DNA from: Ruegeria sp. PrR005
GTDB taxonomy: Bacteria > Pseudomonadota > Alphaproteobacteria > Rhodobacterales > Rhodobacteraceae
Direction: 5' to 3'
NCBI RefSeq assembly: GCF_010500245.1
Contig: NZ_JAAGOX010000057.1
Coordinates: 124,001 to 188,000 of the forward strand
Length of the DNA: 64,000 nt
Shown piece after piece: positions 11,380 through 20,540 of the stretch. How positions within the stretch are numbered: position 1 is the first letter of the stretch; the number at the start of each line of letters is the position of its first letter. The position numbers and the translations under genes were made by a program. A model generated the notes under the pieces. It ran no database searches. It had not been told where the DNA came from and saw only the letters and a program-made list of their open reading frames with translations.

Positions 11380-12243
11380 TTACCGACAATAAGGCCCGCC
11401 CCGATGGCGGGCAGTGTCCAGGTGCAGGTGGTTCCAGTGATATCTGTCCGCCTCCGGTCCCAGAACAGTACCAAACGGGCCGCAAGCCTCTTTCCAGACC
11501 TGCCGAAGCATCTTGCGGGTCGCGCCCCGTTTCCAGCCTTCGGCGACGGTGATCACTTCGCCGTCGTTCATGGTAAAGGCTGAAATGTCGATGGCTCGGC
11601 CACGGCCATGTTCCGAGATCTTGGCGCCGCGCTGGTTGTTGCGCGTGCGACAGGCATAGTGGGCAGCCACATTCAGTTCCACAACGGGCCCGCGCCGGCG
11701 AAACGTGGGCTTGACGCTGCTATCGACCCACCGGTTCAGCGATTCCGCAGTGGTACAGTCCATGGTCGCGGGCACACTGAGCCGTACCCCCGATACTGCG
11801 GTCACCCGCACCGCATCCTTGAGCCCGCAGCCCTTGATCTTGCCCGGCACCTTGCCCACCGGTTCGCCTTGAATGTCAGGATTGCCGCAGACCGAGCCCT
11901 TGAGCCGTTTCTTGCGCCCGAAAAGCGCGCGTTCCTCCACCTCTTTGGGGCGTGCTTCGGGGCGGCTGGAGTGCTCGGGTCCCGCATCTTGTGGCACGGG
12001 CATCCGCGCCGCAGCCAGTATCTCTTGCTCCGATGCCGGACGAACGGTTGGCCGCAAGCGGGACACGGCGACCGATGCCGAGGCATCGGCGGCCGCCAAT
12101 CGCACAGCCGCCTCTACGACCGGATCACCCGGTTTGCCCGGACGCTCGACCGGGCGCAGCGAAGTGGAAGGCGCATTCGCGGCGACAGGAAAGGCCCAAA
12201 GGGCCAGCCCCAAAACCCCGATGAGCGCCCCCCGTCCGATCAT
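11380..12243 (-). CDS. Extensin-like C-terminal domain protein, exported
   Basis: A 287-residue protein with a signal peptide (residues 1-22, ending AANA), a low-complexity Pro/Arg/Ala-rich region to about residue 115, and a Cys-containing extensin_C domain. That domain carries SEHGRGRAIDISAF and HWNHLHLD, which resemble the metal-binding His/Asp/His of LAS peptidases (M15 type), so it may act on peptidoglycan in the periplasm. Six or so Cys residues suggest disulfides. Its start overlaps the stop of the prephenate dehydrogenase gene (ATGA), so it is the third gene of that operon although it has no visible link with tyrosine synthesis. Confidence 0.85.
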   Translation of the reverse strand: MIGRGALIGVLGLALWAFPVAANAPSTSLRPVERPGKPGDPVVEAAVRLAAADASASVAVSRLRPTVRPASEQEILAAARMPVPQDAGPEHSSRPEARPKEVEERALFGRKKRLKGSVCGNPDIQGEPVGKVPGKIKGCGLKDAVRVTAVSGVRLSVPATMDCTTAESLNRWVDSSVKPTFRRRGPVVELNVAAHYACRTRNNQRGAKISEHGRGRAIDISAFTMNDGEVITVAEGWKRGATRKMLRQVWKEACGPFGTVLGPEADRYHWNHLHLDTARHRGGPYCR

Positions 12244-13160
12244 GGCTTGGCCTTGCTGCGGCCGAAATCCGGTGCGGCGGTATCCTGGCCGGCCTGGATG
12301 ATGCCGCGCCGGATCGCACGCGTGCGGGTAAAGTAGTCGAACAGGTATTTTTCGTCGCCCATGCGGATTGCCCTCTGCAACACGAACAATTCCTCGGCAA
12401 AACGGCCCAGGATGTCCAGCGTTGCCTCCCTGTTCGTCAGAAAGACGTCACGCCACATGGTCGGGTCCGAGGCCGCAATCCGGGTGAAGTCGCGAAAGCC
12501 TGCCGCCGAATACTTGATGACCTCGCTTTCGGTCACCCGTCGCAGGTGATCGGCCACGCCAACCATCGTATAGGCGATGGCGTGGGGCACGTGGCTGGTG
12601 ACAGCCAGAACCAGATCGTGGTGATCGGCCTCCATCTCGTCCACGTTCGAGCCGATACCCTCCCAAAAGCTTCGCATACGGGCCACGGCGGTGGGGTCGC
12701 TGCCCTCGACGGGAACCAGCAGGCACCAGCGGTTGTCAAAGAGTTCGGCGAACCCGGATTCCGGGCCCGAATGCTCGGTACCCGCCAACGGGTGGGCCGG
12801 AACGAAATGCACACCTTCGGGGATATGCGGCGAAACGGCGTCGATCACATGGCGTTTGACCGAACCGACGTCCGACACCGTAGCACCCTGTTTCAGCACC
12901 GGGCCGATTTCGGCAGCAACCGCAGCCATCGCGCCAACCGGGACACAGAGTACCACCAGATCGGCGCCTTCGGCCGCCTCGGCGGCGCTGTCGCAGACCC
13001 GGTCACACAGACCGATCCGGCGCGCGGTGTCGCGGGTCGCCTTGGAGCGGGCATAGCCCGTCACCTCGCCCGCCAGCCCGGCCCGTTTGATCGCCCAGTA
13101 CATCGACGATGCGATCAGACCCAGGCCGATCAAGGCGACGCGATCATAGATCTGGCTCAT
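12240..13160 (-). CDS. Prephenate/arogenate dehydrogenase
   Basis: A 306-residue NAD(P)-dependent dehydrogenase of tyrosine synthesis, oxidatively decarboxylating prephenate or arogenate. The dinucleotide-binding loop [15 protein letters not shown] is at residues 9-23 and the active-site His region is [16 protein letters not shown] near residue 115. No chorismate mutase or ACT domain is fused to it. The ATG at 13160 is chosen because it overlaps the hisC stop (ATGA) and gives the normal N-terminus [14 protein letters not shown]. Pairing with hisC-type aminotransferase is common in alphaproteobacteria, where the aminotransferase can serve both histidine and aromatic amino acid pathways. Confidence 0.92.
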   Translation of the reverse strand: MSQIYDRVALIGLGLIASSMYWAIKRAGLAGEVTGYARSKATRDTARRIGLCDRVCDSAAEAAEGADLVVLCVPVGAMAAVAAEIGPVLKQGATVSDVGSVKRHVIDAVSPHIPEGVHFVPAHPLAGTEHSGPESGFAELFDNRWCLLVPVEGSDPTAVARMRSFWEGIGSNVDEMEADHHDLVLAVTSHVPHAIAYTMVGVADHLRRVTESEVIKYSAAGFRDFTRIAASDPTMWRDVFLTNREATLDILGRFAEELFVLQRAIRMGDEKYLFDYFTRTRAIRRGIIQAGQDTAAPDFGRSKAKP

Positions 13161-14242
13161 GCGGCATGCTCCTTGAAGGCGCGAACCGCATCGATGACGG
13201 CACGGCATCCGGCCTCATCGCCCACCGTGATCCTGAGCGCCTGCGGCAGGTTATACCCCGCCACCCGGCGCACAATCACACCGCGCGATTGCAGGAACAG
13301 GTCACAGGCCTCGGCTTCGGCCCGGTCGGCAAAACGCGCAAGAATGAAATTGGCGCAGGACACGTCCGAAGCTACGCCAAGTTCGGCAAGCCGTTCCGCC
13401 ATCCAGCTGCGCCATTTGGCATTTTCGAACCGGCAACGGACGACCCAGTCCCGATCACGCACCGCCGCCTCGGCGGCGGCCAGTTGCATGGTCGAAAGGT
13501 TGAAGGGCTGGCGGATGCGGTTCAGCACGTCGATGATTTCGCGCGGCGCATAACCCCAGCCGATCCGCAGCCCGCCCAATCCATAAATCTTCGAAAATGT
13601 ACGGGTCATGATGACATTGTCACGGGCCGAGACCAGCGCGGCGCCACCATCGAACCCTTCGACAAACTCGGCATAGGCCCCGTCGAGCACCAGCAGCACA
13701 TTGCCTGGCAGGCCGTCGGCCAGCCGGATCACCTCCGCTTCGGAAAGCATGGTACCGGTGGGGTTGGCCGGGTTGGCGAGGAACACGAGCCGGGTGCGGT
13801 CATTGACGGCAGCCAGGATCGCATCGACATCAACCACCCGTTGACGCTCGGGCACCTGAACCGGGCTCGCCCCCGCCATCCGCGCCAGGATCGGGTACAT
13901 GGAAAACCCGTGCTCGGTATAGATCACCTCGTCCCCCGGCCCGGTATAGGCCTGGGTCACGAATTGCAGTACCTCGTCGCTGCCCACGCCACAGATGATG
14001 CGGTCGGGGTCGAGCCCGTGCACCTCACCAACAGCCGCACGCAGTTCGGCATGGACGGTGCTGGGATAACGATGCGCTTGCCCCGCCGTGGCCCGGATCG
14101 CTTCGACCGCTGCCGGGCAGGGGCCAAGCGGATTCTCGTTCGAACTCAGCTTGATGACGTTGGCCACACCTTCGACATGGGCCTTTCCGCCCTGATACAA
14201 GGCGATGTCCATGATGCCGGGCTGCGGGGTGAACTGGTTCAT
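13157..14242 (-). CDS. hisC: Histidinol-phosphate/aromatic aminotransferase
   Basis: A 361-residue fold-type I PLP enzyme of the HisC family, transferring an amino group to imidazole acetol phosphate or aromatic keto acids. The PLP-binding Lys is in [20 protein letters not shown] near residue 215, with [11 protein letters not shown] near residue 30 and NPTGTM near residue 155. The start has AGGAG 8 nt upstream. It is the first gene of a three-gene operon (hisC, prephenate dehydrogenase, extensin-like). Since the other his genes lie elsewhere in the window (hisS-hisZ-hisG), this copy may mainly serve tyrosine/phenylalanine transamination; the sequence cannot decide. Confidence 0.92.
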   Translation of the reverse strand: MNQFTPQPGIMDIALYQGGKAHVEGVANVIKLSSNENPLGPCPAAVEAIRATAGQAHRYPSTVHAELRAAVGEVHGLDPDRIICGVGSDEVLQFVTQAYTGPGDEVIYTEHGFSMYPILARMAGASPVQVPERQRVVDVDAILAAVNDRTRLVFLANPANPTGTMLSEAEVIRLADGLPGNVLLVLDGAYAEFVEGFDGGAALVSARDNVIMTRTFSKIYGLGGLRIGWGYAPREIIDVLNRIRQPFNLSTMQLAAAEAAVRDRDWVVRCRFENAKWRSWMAERLAELGVASDVSCANFILARFADRAEAEACDLFLQSRGVIVRRVAGYNLPQALRITVGDEAGCRAVIDAVRAFKEHAA

Positions 14243-14308
14243 GCGGGGCGCTCCTGAAGATTAGCCCCTCATACCGGTCTCATTCGGCTGAGAAAAGCCG
14301 CAATTCCC

Positions 14309-15724
14309 TCATGCGGCCTTGAAACGCGCGGTCGCCGGATCGGCCTGATAGAGCGGCACATAGTCCTCGGTCCGGCGCGACAGGTCGTTGACGGCCTCGA
14401 TGATGAAGCGAACCGTCTCCTCGCTCATCAGATACGAGAAATTGAGGCGCACCCAACCGGGTTTGCGCATTTCGCGGCCCGCTGCCAGATCGTCATGCAG
14501 CGCCTCGGAGGCCGCCCGATCTATCCCCAGCAGGCGGTGCGCATACGGCCCCGCGCAGGCACAGCCGCCCCGGGCCTGAATGCCATGGATATCGCTCAGC
14601 ATCCGGGTGAAAAGCTGTTGATGCACGGGCTGCCCTGCCCGGTCCCGCACCAGAAAGGAAAAGATCGGCAAGCGATGCGTCTTGTCGGTGCCCAACAGGG
14701 TCAGATGCGAATTGTCCCCCCACCCCTCCAGCGCCATCGCGTTGAACTGTGCCTCGCGCCGGGCGATCTCGTCCGTGCCCACCGCGTCCTTGACGATAAA
14801 GGCAAGCGCGGCGCGGATATCGCCGATCACGTTCGGGGTTCCGGCCTCTTCCCGCGCGGACAGGTTGGCGCTGTAGTCATGCCGCCAGGGCGACACGAAA
14901 CTGACGGTGCCGCCCCCCGGCCAGCTGGGCGCCTTGCGGCGCACGGCCTGCTTGTTCACGACCAGCACCCCGGAGGAGCCCGGGCCACCCGGGAACTTGT
15001 GCGGCGAGACGACAATCGCGTCCTTGCGAATGCCTCCTTCGCCCATGTCGATGGCCAGATAGGGACCGCCGCCGGCATAATCCCAGACCGACAGCGCGCC
15101 ATGCGCCTTGAGCAGCCGGGTCACCGGCACCGTGTCGGTGACAATCCCGGTCACATTGGATGCGGCGGAAAACGCGCCCACCTTCAGATCGCTGTCGGCA
15201 TGGGCCAGAAGCGCCGCTTCGAGCGCCACAAGATCCGGACCGCCCTCGGGCGCCTCGGGGATCTCGACCACCTTTGCCCGGCTCTCGCGCCAGGGCAGGA
15301 TATTGGAGTGATGTTCATATGGTCCGATAAAGACAACCGGCCGGTCAGCCTCCCCAATCCCAAACAGGCTGACCAGCCGGTTCAACCCGGCGGTGGCACC
15401 CGACCCGGCGAAAATCACCGCGTCGTCTTCCGTGGCGCTCACGCACCGGGCAATCTCGTCCCGCGCCTCCCTGCGCAGACGAGTCATGTACGATCCGCAA
15501 TAGGATGCCTCGGTATGGCTGTTGGCATAGAACGGCAGCACCTGCTCGGCCACGAACGCCTCAACCTGCCTGAGCGCGCGGCCCGAGGCGACGTAGTCGG
15601 CATAGACCAGCGGCACGTCGCCATTCAGCCCCGGGATCATCACATTCTCTCCGATCAGACCCGCAGACAGGCGTCCTGCGGCAACATCTGCTTTGATCGA
15701 TTGGCGGAACTGGGAAAGGGTCAT
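14309..15724 (-). CDS. Class V aminotransferase (cysteine desulfurase-like)
   Basis: A 471-residue PLP-dependent class V aminotransferase. The PLP Lys lies in VSPHKFPGGPGSSGVL near residue 240, and DYVASGRALRQVE near residue 44 fits the SufS/NifS fold. A Cys cluster RGGCACAGPYAHRLLGI near residue 390 marks a subfamily distinct from SufS; this group is sometimes annotated as selenocysteine lyase-like. It is divergent from an Lrp-type regulator 103 nt away, which is the usual arrangement for an amino-acid-responsive gene and its regulator, so its substrate is probably an amino acid. A small hairpin (CGGCT/AGCCG) lies just after the stop at 14287-14303. Confidence 0.85.
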   Translation of the reverse strand: MTLSQFRQSIKADVAAGRLSAGLIGENVMIPGLNGDVPLVYADYVASGRALRQVEAFVAEQVLPFYANSHTEASYCGSYMTRLRREARDEIARCVSATEDDAVIFAGSGATAGLNRLVSLFGIGEADRPVVFIGPYEHHSNILPWRESRAKVVEIPEAPEGGPDLVALEAALLAHADSDLKVGAFSAASNVTGIVTDTVPVTRLLKAHGALSVWDYAGGGPYLAIDMGEGGIRKDAIVVSPHKFPGGPGSSGVLVVNKQAVRRKAPSWPGGGTVSFVSPWRHDYSANLSAREEAGTPNVIGDIRAALAFIVKDAVGTDEIARREAQFNAMALEGWGDNSHLTLLGTDKTHRLPIFSFLVRDRAGQPVHQQLFTRMLSDIHGIQARGGCACAGPYAHRLLGIDRAASEALHDDLAAGREMRKPGWVRLNFSYLMSEETVRFIIEAVNDLSRRTEDYVPLYQADPATARFKAA

Positions 15725-15827
15725 GTTCTGGCTCCTGTTTGCAGAACCAATATGATCTTTCGAACTCGGGAGAACTCACCCTTTCTTTGCTTGAAATTCG
15801 CAATCTTTGTGTCATTTGATAGATGTT

Positions 15828-16286
15828 ATGGGAAAAATAGATCACATTGACACGAACATTCTGAAGGCGTTGCAACGCGATGCCTCGCTCAGCCAGCGTG
15901 AACTGGCCGAACAGGTGGGGTTGTCGCAAAACGCCTGCTGGCGACGGTTGAAGGCGTTGACGGATGACGGAGTGCTCAAAGGCTCCACCGCTCGCGTCAC
16001 GCGCGAGAAACTGGGGCTCGATCTGGTGGTCTTTGTCATGCTGCGCACCCGGCACCATTCGGTGGAATGGCTGCAAAAGTTCCGCACCCACGTTCTGACG
16101 ATCCCCGAAGTGGTGGATTTCCACCGCATCGGGGGCGATTACGACTATCAGCTCAAGGTCGTGACGCGCGACATGGCCAGCTATGACAAGGTCTATCAGC
16201 GGCTGATCGAAAAGGTCGAACTGGACAGCGTCACCAGCTATTTTGCGATGGAGGCGATTGCCGAGGGGCGGCCGTTGCCGCTTTAG
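15828..16286 (+). CDS. Lrp/AsnC family transcriptional regulator
   Basis: A 152-residue feast/famine regulator. Residues 1-60 form the AsnC-type winged helix (LKALQRDASLSQRELAEQVGLSQNACWRRLKAL) and residues 75-145 the RAM/AsnC ligand-binding domain with the oligomerisation GGDYDYQLKV stretch. ATG at 15828 gives the family N-terminus; a TTG 21 nt upstream is in frame but has no better ribosome binding site. It is divergent from the class V aminotransferase and likely controls it in response to an amino acid. Its stop overlaps the rpiB stop by 4 nt, a convergent overlap. Confidence 0.92.
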   Translation: MGKIDHIDTNILKALQRDASLSQRELAEQVGLSQNACWRRLKALTDDGVLKGSTARVTREKLGLDLVVFVMLRTRHHSVEWLQKFRTHVLTIPEVVDFHRIGGDYDYQLKVVTRDMASYDKVYQRLIEKVELDSVTSYFAMEAIAEGRPLPL

Positions 16287-16732
16287 CCCTCGGGCGTTTC
16301 GATCATGTCCACGCGGGTTGCGTGACGGCCGCCTTCGAATTCCGCTGACAGAAACGCATCGACGATATCCAGCGCCAGCCCCTCGCCCACCACGCGCGCG
16401 CCCAGCGACAACATGTTGGCGTCGTTGTGCATGCGGATCATCCGGGCCGAGAACGTGTCGGAACAGACGCCGCAGCGGATGCCCGCGACTTTGTTGGCGG
16501 CCATCATGATGCCCTGCCCGGTGCCGCAGAGAATGATTCCCAACCGGCAATCGCCCGAGGCGACCCGCTCTGCCGCAGCGCGGCCATGTTTGGGGTAGTG
16601 GGTGCTTTCGGTGGTTTGCGGGCCGATGTCGACCACCTCCCAGCCTTGGGCCGAGATATGCTCGGCAACCGCGCGTCGCAGATCGATGGCGGCGTGGTCG
16701 CTGGACAGGACGATACGTTTGCTGGCGGTCAT
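16283..16732 (-). CDS. rpiB: Ribose-5-phosphate isomerase B
   Basis: RpiB interconverts ribose 5-phosphate and ribulose 5-phosphate in the pentose phosphate pathway. The 149-residue protein carries the RpiB/LacAB motifs: SSDHAAIDLR near residue 9, ILCGTGQGIMMAANK near residue 68 with the catalytic Cys, and HNDANMLSLGARVVG near residue 105. Length and motifs are normal. Related sugar-phosphate isomerases (allose or galactose 6-phosphate) share this fold, but the lack of sugar genes nearby makes RpiB the best reading. Confidence 0.93.
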   Translation of the reverse strand: MTASKRIVLSSDHAAIDLRRAVAEHISAQGWEVVDIGPQTTESTHYPKHGRAAAERVASGDCRLGIILCGTGQGIMMAANKVAGIRCGVCSDTFSARMIRMHNDANMLSLGARVVGEGLALDIVDAFLSAEFEGGRHATRVDMIETPEG

Positions 16733-16802
16733 GCGGCAGGCTCCGGTTGCGCAAATGCTTTGGCGGCGCGATATCCACAGCGACCGACAGGGTCAACCCG
16801 GA

Positions 16803-16833
16803 CAAAAGAAAGCCGCGCAGAATCTGCGCGGCT
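16803..16833 (-). terminator. Rho-independent terminator of rpsD
   Basis: Read on the minus strand, a perfect 10-bp stem (AGCCGCGCAG ... CTGCGCGGCT, 3-nt loop) is followed directly by TTTCTTTT. It lies 27 nt after the rpsD stop, exactly where a factor-independent terminator is expected. Confidence 0.9.
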
Positions 16834-16859
16834 CTCGGAATTCGTAAGCGCTGAACGGA

Positions 16860-17480
16860 TCAGTTCTTGGCGTAGTATTCGACGACCAGGTTCGGTTCCA
16901 TCACCACCGCGTAGGGCACGTCGCCCAAGCCCGGGGTGCGGACGAAAGTGGCCGTCATCTTCGAGTGGTCAACTTCCAGGTAATCCGGCACGTCGCGCTC
17001 GGCCAGCGACACGGCTTCGAGAACCGAGGCCAGTTGCTTGGAGCGGTCACGCACTTCGATCACGTCACCCTCTTTCACGCGGTAGGAGGGGATGTTGACG
17101 CGCTTGCCGTTGACCAGAACGTGACCGTGGTTCACGAACTGACGGGCGGCAAAGACGGTCGGCACGAACTTGGCGCGGTAGACGACGGCGTCCAGACGGC
17201 GCTCGAGCAGGCCGATCAGGTTTTCACCGGTGTCGCCCTTCACACGCTCGGCTTCGCCGTAGATGCGGCGGAACTGCTTTTCGGTCAGGTCGCCGTAATA
17301 GCCTTTCAGCTTCTGCTTTGCGCGCAGCTGGAGGCCGAAGTCGGACATCTTGCCCTTGCGGCGCTGGCCGTGCTGGCCGGGGCCGTATTCGCGACGGTTG
17401 ACCGGGGATTTCGGACGACCCCAGATGTTTTCACCCATCCGGCGGTCGATTTTGTACTTGGCAGACGTGCGTTTGGTCAC
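16860..17480 (-). CDS. rpsD: 30S ribosomal protein S4
   Basis: S4 is a primary 16S rRNA-binding protein that nucleates assembly of the small subunit. The 206-residue protein shows the S4 N-terminal domain (residues 3-95, with [20 protein letters not shown]) and the S4 RNA-binding fold (residues 96-160, [20 protein letters not shown]). No zinc-finger Cys quartet is present in the N-terminus. The start is GTG with AGGAG 7 nt upstream. It is a single-gene unit with its own terminator. The 285 nt upstream (17481-17765) should hold its promoter; I could not single one out. Confidence 0.97.
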   Translation of the reverse strand: MTKRTSAKYKIDRRMGENIWGRPKSPVNRREYGPGQHGQRRKGKMSDFGLQLRAKQKLKGYYGDLTEKQFRRIYGEAERVKGDTGENLIGLLERRLDAVVYRAKFVPTVFAARQFVNHGHVLVNGKRVNIPSYRVKEGDVIEVRDRSKQLASVLEAVSLAERDVPDYLEVDHSKMTATFVRTPGLGDVPYAVVMEPNLVVEYYAKN

Positions 17481-17765
17481 GGCTGATCTCCTTCGTTATG
17501 GTCGAGGCCCACAAGGGCCACTATGAAGGGCGTTGTCCTCTTGCCTTGCGGCATGACAGGCGATCCCTTGCGGGAGCCACCAACACCAATGAAGCCGCGC
17601 TTATATACGTCCGCCGGCCCGAGTCAACACGTGATGTTCAGGGCTTTTGCGCTTTTGTGACAGGTCCGCCAAACCGTGCTAGGGTGCGGCTACGTGCCAT
17701 GCCCGCAAACAGGAATTCCACCTGTGTCCGGGCGGCACGATCCAGATATGTGAACCGGAGCGATC

Positions 17766-19133
17766 TTGGCAACCTCATCCGACTGGTCCCGCGGATATCA
17801 GGCGCGGGCGGCATATTTCGACACCGCGCAACCCAATGCGGCGCCGGTCATGATAGATCTTTCGTTGACCGTCGCGGGCTACAGACCACCGCGTAACGGC
17901 GACCGGTTCCGCTATGTCGAGTTCGGATGCGGTTCGGCCTTTAACCTGATCCTTCTGGCGGCCCTGCACCCCGAGGCAAAGTTTCTGGGCGTGGATTTCA
18001 TGCCCGAACATGTCGCGACCGCACGCGCGCTGATCGAGGACGCGGGCCTGGACAATATCACCATCCGCGAGGCCGCGTTCAGCGACCTGCTCGACGAGGG
18101 TGATCCGGAACCCTTCGACTATGCCGCCCTGCATGGCGTGTGGACATGGGTTGCCCCCGAGGTTCAGGCAGAGTTGGTTGCGCTGCTGGGTCGGTGGTTG
18201 AAACCCGGAGGGGTTGCCTATTTCGGATATGCCGCCGCCGCAGGCTGGGCCGCGCCGGAACCGATACGACACCTGTTTCGCTCGATACCCAAGCTGGCGG
18301 GCGCGGCCGGATACGATGCGGCCCGCAATGCCGTGACGCACTGGCTCGAGGCGGTCGAGCCCCCGGGCGTGACCAAGATGTGGGACCTGTTGTCCTCTTT
18401 GCCGGATCTCTACCTTGCACATGATCTTGGGGCGGAATTCGGTCGCCCTGTCTGGCTGTCGGATCTACAGACGGCCCTCGCCCCGGCCAAACTGACCTTT
18501 GCCGCGCCCTGCGATCTGGCCGAACAATTCGACATCCTGCGATTTCGCGACAAGGTGCTGACCTTTGTCACCGAGGCGGCCAAGGCCGGCTGGGGAGAAA
18601 CCGCCCGCGATCTGGCATCCAAGCGCAGCTTCCGGGCCGACCTGTTCGTGCGCGGAGCGCCACGGCTCAGCGGGGCCGAACGTAACAGGCGCCTCAAGGC
18701 GATGACAGTCGCCCTGTGGCCGCCCCTGCTCGACGAAGAGCACGACGTGGCGCAAACCCGAGACGCCTTTCCGTTGACAGCCGATATCAACCGCGAGGTG
18801 AATGACATTCTAGCGGAAGGGCCTTTGACGCTTGGTGACTTCGTTGCCAGTTCAAGTTTTGACACCCGCAAGGCCCTGCAAGCCGTCTTGCTGAGCATGG
18901 CACTGGAGCAGGTACGGACGATCACCCCGCAGCACAGTAAAGCAGAGCAGTCCGTCGCCCGGTTGCACCAAGTGCTCAGGGCCCGACATGGCGATGGCAT
19001 GCGGCTTCCGGGTATCGCATCACCCAGGCTGGGCTGTCCGGTCTGCCTGAAACCATCGGACATACGCGCCTTTGCCGACCCCCAGAATGCCAGTGCGGCG
19101 CATCAGACGGGTCTGGAGCGGCTTGGGCTTTGA
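17766..19133 (+). CDS. Methyltransferase with C-terminal methyltransferase-regulatory domain
   Basis: A 455-residue protein. Residues 25-190 form a class I SAM methyltransferase with the SAM loop YVEFGCGSAFNLILLAALHP near residue 48 and acidic GVDFMPEHVATAR near 78. Residues 210-300 resemble the PKMT-type methyltransferase regulatory domain, and the remainder is helical. The start is TTG at 17766 with GGAG 5 nt upstream; there is no in-frame ATG that keeps the fold. Proteins of this architecture are often found near surface polysaccharide or protein modification genes, but here the neighbour is a convergent Hint-domain gene. The substrate is unknown. Confidence 0.8.
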   Translation: MATSSDWSRGYQARAAYFDTAQPNAAPVMIDLSLTVAGYRPPRNGDRFRYVEFGCGSAFNLILLAALHPEAKFLGVDFMPEHVATARALIEDAGLDNITIREAAFSDLLDEGDPEPFDYAALHGVWTWVAPEVQAELVALLGRWLKPGGVAYFGYAAAAGWAAPEPIRHLFRSIPKLAGAAGYDAARNAVTHWLEAVEPPGVTKMWDLLSSLPDLYLAHDLGAEFGRPVWLSDLQTALAPAKLTFAAPCDLAEQFDILRFRDKVLTFVTEAAKAGWGETARDLASKRSFRADLFVRGAPRLSGAERNRRLKAMTVALWPPLLDEEHDVAQTRDAFPLTADINREVNDILAEGPLTLGDFVASSSFDTRKALQAVLLSMALEQVRTITPQHSKAEQSVARLHQVLRARHGDGMRLPGIASPRLGCPVCLKPSDIRAFADPQNASAAHQTGLERLGL

Positions 19134-19153
19134 CACGCGCGGCGGCCGTGTGA

Positions 19154-20218
19154 TCAGGCCGCCTCGTACATCATCAATGCCGCCTCGGTCGGTGTCAGGT
19201 TTCGGCGGGCGAAACCGCCATATCCATAGGGATCGGCTTCGAGCCCCGGCATCTGGTGGAGCAATCGGCGCCTGTCGGACTCGGTCAGCGCAGACAGGGC
19301 GGCATTGGCCGGATGAAAGCTTTCCGTCTCGATCCCGTTTGCCCACAGGATCTGATGGCTGGGCAACAGCAAATGGATATAGGTCACTTCGCGCGACATC
19401 AGATCCACGGTGATGGTCGACTCGTTGACCAGATCCCGGGCCGGAACCAGCACTTCGGTGGTGTTGAAAAGTGCCTGAGCCACCGGACCCCGCAACAGCA
19501 TCCTGTGTTCCGGCGAAACAAGAAGCTCGGCGTCCGGCCGGTCGATGCCCAACGCGCCCACACGCAAGCGGATCGGTCGCAAATGCGGCATCACGAACAG
19601 CCGCGCCCCTGTCATTCGCCGCTGCCCGATCCACTCGATGGGTTGCGGACCACTGTCGCGGGTCTGCACCTTGTCCCCTTCGCGCAATTCCTCGATCAGC
19701 CTTGGACCGGTCGGCGTCGCGATCCTGGTGCCCGGGGTAAAACAGATCACACCACCCGCCGGTCGCTCCACCAATTTGGGTTCACCACCACTCAGGCCAC
19801 AATGTACAACCCAAAGGTCGGTGTTTCTGGGCGGAATGTCATCGACGAACATCAGCAACGGCAAAGACCCGTTTCCGGTTTCGATCAGCGTGACGGTATA
19901 GCTGCGCGCGCCATTCGTGACGACAAAGCTTTGATCCATCAATGGATCGTCCACTTCGATCGCATCCACATCGGTTCGGTTCTGAACCGCCGCGCCGACC
20001 AGTCGCCTCACCTTGCGCGCCGCACGTCTGCGCAGCGCCTCATCTCCGTCCGCCCGGTCCAGCCGCAACAGCCCATTGGGTCCATCGACCTGAACAGTCT
20101 CGCCACGCCACGACCAGACCGCCCCAGCGGTCAGCGCGTCGAGAGGAGCCCCCTCAAGTCCATCTAGATCTGTTTGCGACCAGGAAATGACGAACGTGCC
20201 ACGAAAGCCCGTTTTCAT
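19154..20218 (-). CDS. Hint-domain protein
   Basis: A 354-residue protein with no signal peptide. The first 155 residues are an uncharacterised beta-rich region. From Cys159 a Hint (hedgehog/intein-type) domain follows: CFTPGTRIATPTGPRLIEEL at the start and LLLPSHQILWANGIETES with the conserved His near residue 290. In Rhodobacteraceae this Hint_2 type is common in secreted or RTX-like proteins and may self-cleave at the Cys. The end lacks an intein Asn and downstream extein, so protein splicing is not expected. Convergent with the methyltransferase gene, 20 nt apart. Confidence 0.85.
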   Translation of the reverse strand: MKTGFRGTFVISWSQTDLDGLEGAPLDALTAGAVWSWRGETVQVDGPNGLLRLDRADGDEALRRRAARKVRRLVGAAVQNRTDVDAIEVDDPLMDQSFVVTNGARSYTVTLIETGNGSLPLLMFVDDIPPRNTDLWVVHCGLSGGEPKLVERPAGGVICFTPGTRIATPTGPRLIEELREGDKVQTRDSGPQPIEWIGQRRMTGARLFVMPHLRPIRLRVGALGIDRPDAELLVSPEHRMLLRGPVAQALFNTTEVLVPARDLVNESTITVDLMSREVTYIHLLLPSHQILWANGIETESFHPANAALSALTESDRRRLLHQMPGLEADPYGYGGFARRNLTPTEAALMMYEAA

Positions 20219-20540
20219 TTACCGACTGCCTGCCTCATTTTTTTTATTGACGCACGAGTAACAAATTTTCGGACTCAGGGGAAGAACTATGTTTCCAATC
20301 CCTTAAAGCGTGTTCTTCAAGTCTCACCAAAGAAATCGGCCTGCTCGGTTCTCGTTCTTCTCCGGTCATCTAGGCCCAGAACGGCCGTCGTTGCGCCAAC
20401 CTTGCCCGAACTTCAAAATTGGTCTGTTCATTTTATTCACTTCTGGCGGTTTTCCAGCAATCCTCTTTGATTGACAAAGGAGCCACCCCTTTCAATCGAC
20501 AGAAACCCAAAAGACAACCGAACCCAGGACCGCCAACTTG
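20219..20540. other. Intergenic region, A+T richer, no gene seen
   Basis: These 322 nt between two divergent genes are lower in G+C than the flanks, as expected for a region holding two promoters. They contain a T-run (CATTTTTTTTATTG near 20240) and several TTGA/TTGT-type boxes, but no promoter pair I would assign. Only very short ORFs are present. No riboswitch or RNA fold was recognised. Confidence 0.5.

Noticed and set aside
19154-20218. Intein
   Set aside because: The Hint fold is present, but there is no extein after it and no C-terminal Asn with a following Cys/Ser/Thr; the domain sits at the end of its own gene.
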